Source: Oribacterium sinus
GTDB taxonomy: Bacteria; Bacillota; Clostridia; Lachnospirales; Lachnospiraceae
Direction: 5' to 3'
Assembly: GCF_014202695.1 (NCBI RefSeq)
Contig: NZ_JACHHH010000006.1
Span: 112,995-176,994 of the forward strand
Length of the DNA stretch: 64,000 bases
The notes below the pieces were generated by a model. It searched no databases, had not been told where the DNA came from, and saw nothing but the letters and a program-made list of their open reading frames with translations. How positions within the stretch are numbered: position 1 is the stretch's first letter; every line of letters starts with the position of its first letter. The position numbers were made by a program, and so were the translations under genes. This document shows, piece by piece, positions 59,321 through 64,000 of the stretch.

Positions 59321-59455
59321 TTTTCTACCTCCTTGGTTATACTTCCTCTATATGCTTTGTGCGTACCGGATTCATCAGTGACACCGCCGGTTTTCCATAT
59401 AGAGTGATCATTTGCCTAAACTTAGGCAGGATAAAAGTCGCCTTTAAAAGACGCG
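59321..59455 (-). promoter_or_regulatory. Structured 5' leader of rpsB
   Basis: About 135 bases from the expected start of transcription. In transcript order: AGTCGC/GCGACT hairpin, TGCCTAA/TTAGGCA hairpin, then a larger arm CTCTATATG/CATATAGAG enclosing ACCGG/CCGGT, ending just before the ribosome site. Ribosomal-protein leaders of this type often bind their own product (here S2), which is the likely function. Confidence 0.6.
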
Positions 59456-59461
59456 ACTCCT

Positions 59462-59490
59462 ACTATAACAAATCCTATTCTTTTTGGCAA
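59462..59490 (-). promoter_or_regulatory. rpsB promoter
   Basis: TTGCCA (59485-59490), 17-base spacer, TATAGT (59462-59467) on the minus strand. Confidence 0.75.
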
Positions 59491-59690
59491 GAAAATTATC
59501 AGGAGCAAAACTTGTTTTAATTCATTTTCCAGTATACAGGAATCAATTTTTATCCTAGGCACAAATTCGTTTTTCCTTAAAGCTATGGTATGATATTGTT
59601 GGTAAAAATAATGATTAGCGCAGGCTACAGGATTTTTGCAGCAATGCTTCTCATAATTTTCAGTTAAAGCTTACGAAAAAGGAGGCTTTC

Positions 59691-60077
59691 ATGCTAAGCA
59701 CTTCAATAAGTCTAGTTGTCAATGCCGCTTTAAACAAAGCAGGACTCAAGGAAGAGCCCTGCCATATCCATTTTTCAAAGGAGGACATCTCCTTTCCTCT
59801 CGTCATCTCCTTTCGTATCGAGGAAAATGACTATACTCTCCATATTTTTTATGAGCTTATAGAGGAACTGTCTTCCACTATAAGTTACGCCTTATATACG
59901 AAGGACAAGGAACTTCTTTGTCAGGGCAAAACGGAATTCTACTCTTCTCTGAACCCCTTTGCCACGAAGCCTTATCAGCACCTCATTCCGGAAAAGATGT
60001 CCTGTGATCTTTGTCAGAAAAAGCTTCGGGGAGAATGCGGAGGCTTTGGGGATAATTCCTGTGAGGAAAAGTTTTAA
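59691..60077 (+). CDS. Hypothetical 128-residue protein with C-terminal cysteines
   Basis: The only plus-strand protein gene I accept. ATG 59691 has AAAGGAGG seven bases upstream, and TATGAT at 59589-59594 could be its -10 box. No signal peptide or membrane span. The last 30 residues hold CDLC and CGGFGDNSC, a plausible metal-binding set. The body is a mix of Glu/Leu helices and aromatic strands (ENDYTLHIFYELIEE). I do not recognise the family. It is divergent from rpsB and convergent with the MATE gene. Confidence 0.6.
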   Translation: MLSTSISLVVNAALNKAGLKEEPCHIHFSKEDISFPLVISFRIEENDYTLHIFYELIEELSSTISYALYTKDKELLCQGKTEFYSSLNPFATKPYQHLIPEKMSCDLCQKKLRGECGGFGDNSCEEKF

Positions 60078-60135
60078 ACGCCTTACGTCAAGACTTACTT
60101 TAAAAACATCCTTTGAAAGTATTAGCCGAAGCAGC

Positions 60136-61632
60136 TTATGCCGGGAATCTCTTTAGTCGCTTCATACATTTGAAAAATGCCGGAATCAAAAAGGCATCCG
60201 CAAAAATCCATGCCAGAGGAGAAGCATAACAAGCCGCCATATAACCTAGTAAAGGAATAAAAATAAATGCCACAATAATTCTTGCTATCATTTCGCTTAC
60301 CCCGGCCAGCATGGCAAAGCCTGAGAAGCCCATTCCCTGGACAGAAAAACGCCAAACGTTTAACACCGCCAAAGGAATATAGAAAAAGGCATTGCCCAAA
60401 AGGAATTCCTTAGCCATCTTAATCACTTGTACCTCACTGGCATTAATAAAAATCTTGGGGATTTCATCTCCGAAGAAGAAAAGTACTGCGCAAATCAGCA
60501 CTGCATAGATACTTCCCACCTTGGTAGCTTCCCAAACCCCCTTTTTAATTCGTGAAAGCTTTCTGGCCCCAACATTTTGCCCTGCGAAGGTTGCCATGGT
60601 TACTCCCAAAGAGTCAAAGACACAACAGCAGAAATTACTGATTCTTTGTCCTGCGGTAATGGCCGCCATCGCCTGAGAACCAAGACCGTTTACCGCTGTC
60701 TGTAAGATCACGGAACCGATGGCAGTGATACTGTACTGCAGTCCCATAGGAACTCCCATCAAAAGCAGTCTTTTATAGTAATGTCTTTCCGGCTTTATAT
60801 CTTCCTTCTTCAGGTGAATAATCGGGAAACGCTTAATCATGTATATTAAGCATAACAGTCCGGAAACAAACTGAGAAATTACCGTGGCATAAGCCGGTCC
60901 ATCCACCCCAAATCCCAAAAAGCGAATACTCACATAGTCCAGAATAATATTCAATAGTGCCGCAAGAATCAGGAAATACACCGGTGTTTTGGAATCTCCC
61001 AGAGAACGAACTACGGAGCTTGTAATATTGTAAAGAAAGGTCGTCGGAATCCCCAAAAACACTATAAAAATATAAAGATAGGCATAGGAAAAGGTTTCTT
61101 CCGGCGTATTCATCCACTGAAGAATCGGTTTTGTCAAAACACCGATTACAACAGTCATTACAATTGAAAAAATCACGGTTAAATACAGGATGTTTCCTAC
61201 GTATTTTCTGAGCTTTTCAAACTGTCCCGCACCGAATTTTTGTGCCACGGGAATCGCAAAGCCGGAGCAGGTTCCGATGACAAAACCGTTAATCATAAAG
61301 TTAATGGCTCCTGTAGAACCTACCCCTGCAAGAGCCTTCAGTCCAATCATCTTTCCGACGATAATGGTATCCATCATACCGTAAAACTGCTGGAATAAGG
61401 TTCCCAGCAACATAGGAAAGGCGAAACGAAGAATTAAGGTTAAGGGATCTCCTTCCGTAAGGTTTAACATTGCAGTCTTTTTCTCTGTAGTTTTAATCTT
61501 CTCGATTGTTTCTATCTTCTCTTCCTTACTGGTCTTTACCAGCTTTTCTGTTTTCTCAATGGTTTCCGTCTTCTCGATGTTCCCCACCAATTCTGTTTTT
61601 GTTGTTACTTCTGTCTTCTCTAACTCCTTCAT
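60136..61632 (-). CDS. MATE-family efflux transporter
   Basis: 498 residues from ATG 61632 (GGAGGGG upstream); the longer frame would run into the fbp terminator. Twelve membrane spans in the MATE arrangement, beginning TEGDPLTLILRFAFPMLLGT and MMDTIIVGKMIG. Exports cationic drugs or metabolites by Na+ or H+ antiport; substrate unknown. The first 52 residues are an unusual low-complexity Lys/Glu/Thr stretch with repeated EKTE and IEKI units, absent from ordinary MATE proteins. Confidence 0.92.
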   Translation of the reverse strand: MKELEKTEVTTKTELVGNIEKTETIEKTEKLVKTSKEEKIETIEKIKTTEKKTAMLNLTEGDPLTLILRFAFPMLLGTLFQQFYGMMDTIIVGKMIGLKALAGVGSTGAINFMINGFVIGTCSGFAIPVAQKFGAGQFEKLRKYVGNILYLTVIFSIVMTVVIGVLTKPILQWMNTPEETFSYAYLYIFIVFLGIPTTFLYNITSSVVRSLGDSKTPVYFLILAALLNIILDYVSIRFLGFGVDGPAYATVISQFVSGLLCLIYMIKRFPIIHLKKEDIKPERHYYKRLLLMGVPMGLQYSITAIGSVILQTAVNGLGSQAMAAITAGQRISNFCCCVFDSLGVTMATFAGQNVGARKLSRIKKGVWEATKVGSIYAVLICAVLFFFGDEIPKIFINASEVQVIKMAKEFLLGNAFFYIPLAVLNVWRFSVQGMGFSGFAMLAGVSEMIARIIVAFIFIPLLGYMAACYASPLAWIFADAFLIPAFFKCMKRLKRFPA

Positions 61633-61660
61633 TTCCCCTCCTCTCTCTAACGCTTTTAAA

Positions 61661-61695
61661 AAATAGAAAAAGGAAAGGCACTCCCTTCCTTTTTT
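61661..61695 (-). terminator. Terminator after fbp
   Basis: AAAAAAGGAAGG pairs with CCTTTCCTTTTT around a short loop, followed by TATTTTTT on the minus strand. Lies about 120 bases past the fbp stop and upstream of the MATE start. Confidence 0.7.
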
Positions 61696-61816
61696 CAAGC
61701 TTTGTGCATTATAGGGCAGAGTCCTATCCTTGTCTATAGAATAATGTGAAAAATCTATGATTATTTTTTACTAAAGATAGGGTATTCCTATTGTTTACTT
61801 AAATTCCCCTTCATCT

Positions 61817-63751
61817 CTAGTTCTCTTTAATTTCACCATTTTGATAGGCTTCCAACAAATCCAAAAGATCCGTCATTTGCCTGCGAAGCTCTATACCCTT
61901 ATCCGTTTCTCCGATTCGGATTCTGGTTTTCATCCTTTCCACCATCTGAATCTCCGGCGTATTCTCCTCTCCCTTATGGAAATCCTTATGCTTCGCCAAA
62001 GACAAATGCTTGGAATCATAAATCAGGGTGTAGCCTGCAATTCCCGTCTTGGAATGATAAGCTTTGGAAATACCCCCATCAATGATGAAAAGCTTTCCGG
62101 AAGCTTTAATGGGGCTTTCCCCCTTCTTGCTCTTTACCGGCACATGACCATTTACAATATGGGAAAGCTCCGGATCCTCATCAAACTCCTGAATAATCTT
62201 GTCCACATAGCTTTCTTTTTCTATCCATTTGTAATAGGAATTGAAGCTTTCTTTATGACTTTCCGGATCCTCAATAAAACAATGCTCAAAGGTGGTCATC
62301 TTATCCTTCCCAAACAGGGGAGATTTGGGACCGCACCAAAGATACCAGAAGAAATCTGTAGCATAGAGCTTCCCGTTAGGATCCAATTCTTCGTTCATAA
62401 AATAAGCTTCAATGCACTTTTGCTCACAGTAATCCATTAAACGCTTTCCGGAAACTGCTCCATCTCTGGTGCTAAGGGGAAGAAAGTCTCCATCCTCCGT
62501 CATGAGAATGCAGCCATGATACAATATATTATGATTGATGATTTTATACATGGAACCATGAGTAAAGAAAAAATCAATATGCTTCTTTAATACTTTGGAA
62601 TGGGTGAAGCTGTAGGTCAGAGTATCCATAAGCTCCTGTTCTTTTTCCGATAAGGCATAAGGGTCTTTCCAATCCACTGTGGGAAAATTGCAATCTTTCA
62701 TAGGATAGATCTTTCCATCTACCTCCACCTCCCCCTTTTCCAGGTTAATCTTATGAAGAAGCATCCTATGCTCCAGACCATACTCAGGATGCCTGCGTAT
62801 CAGCTGTCCCTCCAACTTCCACATCATCACGCTGATGGTTTTGCACATTTTCGCGGCCAGCTCAGGCTCTACGGAATCCGCAATATTTTTATCCCATAAA
62901 TGAGGAGTAAAGCATGTACAAGGGTCATTACCATAAACTTCCTGGGCAAACATGGACAGGGGACGAAGATTGATTCCATAACCGTCCTCCAAAACATCAA
63001 AGCTGTTATAAGAAGTAGCTATTCGTAAAACGTTGGCAATGCAGGCAGGATTTCCGCAAAAAGCCCCCATCCAATCCACATCATGATTTCCCCACTGAAT
63101 ATCCACATCGTGGAAGCACATCAGCTCCTCCATAATCTGATCAGCATGAGGACCTCTATCAAAAATGTCTCCGATAATATGCAGGCTGTCTATACTAAGA
63201 CTTTGAATCAACTCACAAAGAGCAATTATAAAAGCCTGTCCTCTCTCTACATCTAAAATCCCCTGTAGAATCTCTTTATGATAAAGCTTGGTGTCTTCTT
63301 CCTCATCATGCAAAAGCTCGTCAATGGCATAGGCAAATTCCTTCGGAAGCTTTTTTCGGACCTTGGAACGGGTATATTTGGAAGCAATCTTAAGACATAG
63401 TGCCACCAGACGATGAATGGTAATCTTCTGCCACTCCTTATCCTCCAGATAGGTATTGCTCTTATCCTGAAAAGTTTCTCTGGGATAATAGATGAGATTG
63501 GCTAAGTTCAGCTGTTCCTCTTCTCCAAGATAATGGGAAAAAACATCGGATATCTTTGAACGAATAACTCCTGAAGCGGAACGCATCAGGAAAATGAAGG
63601 CTTCACTCTCCCCGTGAAGGTCTGAAAAAAAATATTCCGTCCCCTTGGGAAGACCGCAAATTGCCCGTAAATTGATAATCTCCGCTGCCGCCGCATCCGC
63701 ACTGGGAAAGCTTTTTGCCAGCAGACGAAGATAATCCAAATCTCTTTTCAT
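61817..63751 (-). CDS. fbp: Fructose-1,6-bisphosphatase, class III
   Basis: 644 residues from ATG 63751 (AAGGAGGG site). This Firmicutes-type enzyme is unrelated to the E. coli FBPase and uses a calcineurin-like metal site: FSDLHGE, GDIFDRGPH, WGNHDVDWMG and NGHVPVKSKKGESP. It removes phosphate from fructose-1,6-bisphosphate in gluconeogenesis, consistent with growth on amino acids. Length matches the family. Confidence 0.96.
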   Translation of the reverse strand: MKRDLDYLRLLAKSFPSADAAAAEIINLRAICGLPKGTEYFFSDLHGESEAFIFLMRSASGVIRSKISDVFSHYLGEEEQLNLANLIYYPRETFQDKSNTYLEDKEWQKITIHRLVALCLKIASKYTRSKVRKKLPKEFAYAIDELLHDEEEDTKLYHKEILQGILDVERGQAFIIALCELIQSLSIDSLHIIGDIFDRGPHADQIMEELMCFHDVDIQWGNHDVDWMGAFCGNPACIANVLRIATSYNSFDVLEDGYGINLRPLSMFAQEVYGNDPCTCFTPHLWDKNIADSVEPELAAKMCKTISVMMWKLEGQLIRRHPEYGLEHRMLLHKINLEKGEVEVDGKIYPMKDCNFPTVDWKDPYALSEKEQELMDTLTYSFTHSKVLKKHIDFFFTHGSMYKIINHNILYHGCILMTEDGDFLPLSTRDGAVSGKRLMDYCEQKCIEAYFMNEELDPNGKLYATDFFWYLWCGPKSPLFGKDKMTTFEHCFIEDPESHKESFNSYYKWIEKESYVDKIIQEFDEDPELSHIVNGHVPVKSKKGESPIKASGKLFIIDGGISKAYHSKTGIAGYTLIYDSKHLSLAKHKDFHKGEENTPEIQMVERMKTRIRIGETDKGIELRRQMTDLLDLLEAYQNGEIKEN

Positions 63752-63919
63752 ACACCCTCCTTGACTTTTTTGAACCGATCCTTTGCATTCATTTCTTGTC
63801 ATATCCCTGTAATTCTTTTGATTTTCTCCTGAAACTTTATGAGTACTGTCACTTTACCATATTTTTCGATAAAAAATCCATCTTTTTTGTTAGAAAATAA
63901 AAAAGTCAAAAATGAAAAA

Positions 63920-64000
63920 CTAAATTCTACTCATTGACCTCTCGGTAGATTTTACTTCTGCACAGTTGATATTTTCTCTTTCACACCATTCATGGTATGT
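63920..64000 (-). CDS. Possible C-terminal end of an unknown gene at the right edge
   Basis: A minus-strand frame is open from the window edge for 26 codons to a TAG at 63920-63922, reading YHEWCERENINCAEVKS then TERSMSRI. Composition is protein-like, but it is too short to identify and could be chance. Confidence 0.3.
   Translation of the reverse strand, partial: TYHEWCERENINCAEVKSTERSMSRI

Noticed and set aside
61841..62440. A 199-codon plus-strand frame opposite fbp
   Set aside because: Antisense shadow of the strongly conserved class III fructose-bisphosphatase.

Overview
The window reads as chromosomal DNA from an anaerobic, amino-acid-fermenting member of the Clostridia. A Lachnospiraceae relative, perhaps Oribacterium-like, is my best guess, made from protein character and gene order only. 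The evidence is the D-proline reductase (Stickland) operon, a pyruvate:ferredoxin oxidoreductase start, pta-ackA, a class III fructose-bisphosphatase, a flavodiiron protein with rubredoxin, and a selenocysteine system. Almost every gene lies on the minus strand. The exceptions are one tRNA-Leu and one small unknown gene at 59.7 kb.

Layout, left to right: the start of nifJ at the left edge; a VanW-domain membrane protein; leuS and selB (4.9-6.9 kb); a 660-base gap holding nested palindromic repeats; the prd operon, transcribed prdC-prdA-small protein-prdB-prdD-prdE (13.2 to 7.5 kb), with prdB containing an in-frame UGA; uvrC and a lipoprotein; flavodiiron protein and rubredoxin; rpmF, ackA, pta; a housekeeping block (c-di-AMP receptor, tmcAL, walJ, coaE, polA); tRNA-Leu; upp, a left-handed beta-helix protein, topB, galM, asd; a parE/parC-type topoisomerase pair; a packed run truA, L,D-transpeptidase, SGNH-like membrane protein, nuclease-like protein, galK, galE, galT.

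From 46 to 55.7 kb lies a selenium region. It holds a LysR regulator, selD (itself a selenoprotein gene with a good SECIS-like hairpin), a glycosyltransferase, tRNA-Sec, a DUF3343 carrier-like protein, yedF, a cysteine-desulfurase-like enzyme and a binding-protein ABC transporter whose ATPase stop overlaps the desulfurase start. The right end holds an M20 peptidase, tsf and rpsB with a structured leader, a MATE transporter and fbp.

The genes fit one physiology. PFOR, Pta and AckA make acetate and ATP. D-proline reductase disposes of reducing equivalents and needs Sec in PrdB, which depends on SelD, tRNA-Sec and SelB, all present here (selA is not). Flavodiiron protein plus rubredoxin handle oxygen.

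The most unusual signals are: a family of large imperfect palindromes (96-97 base conserved core, compensatory stem changes) in three intergenic regions, one copy sitting inside an older one; a glycosyltransferase apparently reached only by readthrough from tRNA-Sec and placed just before selD; an ABC transporter translationally coupled to selenium genes; and PrdD/PrdE, which look like PrdA split exactly at its pyruvoyl cleavage site.
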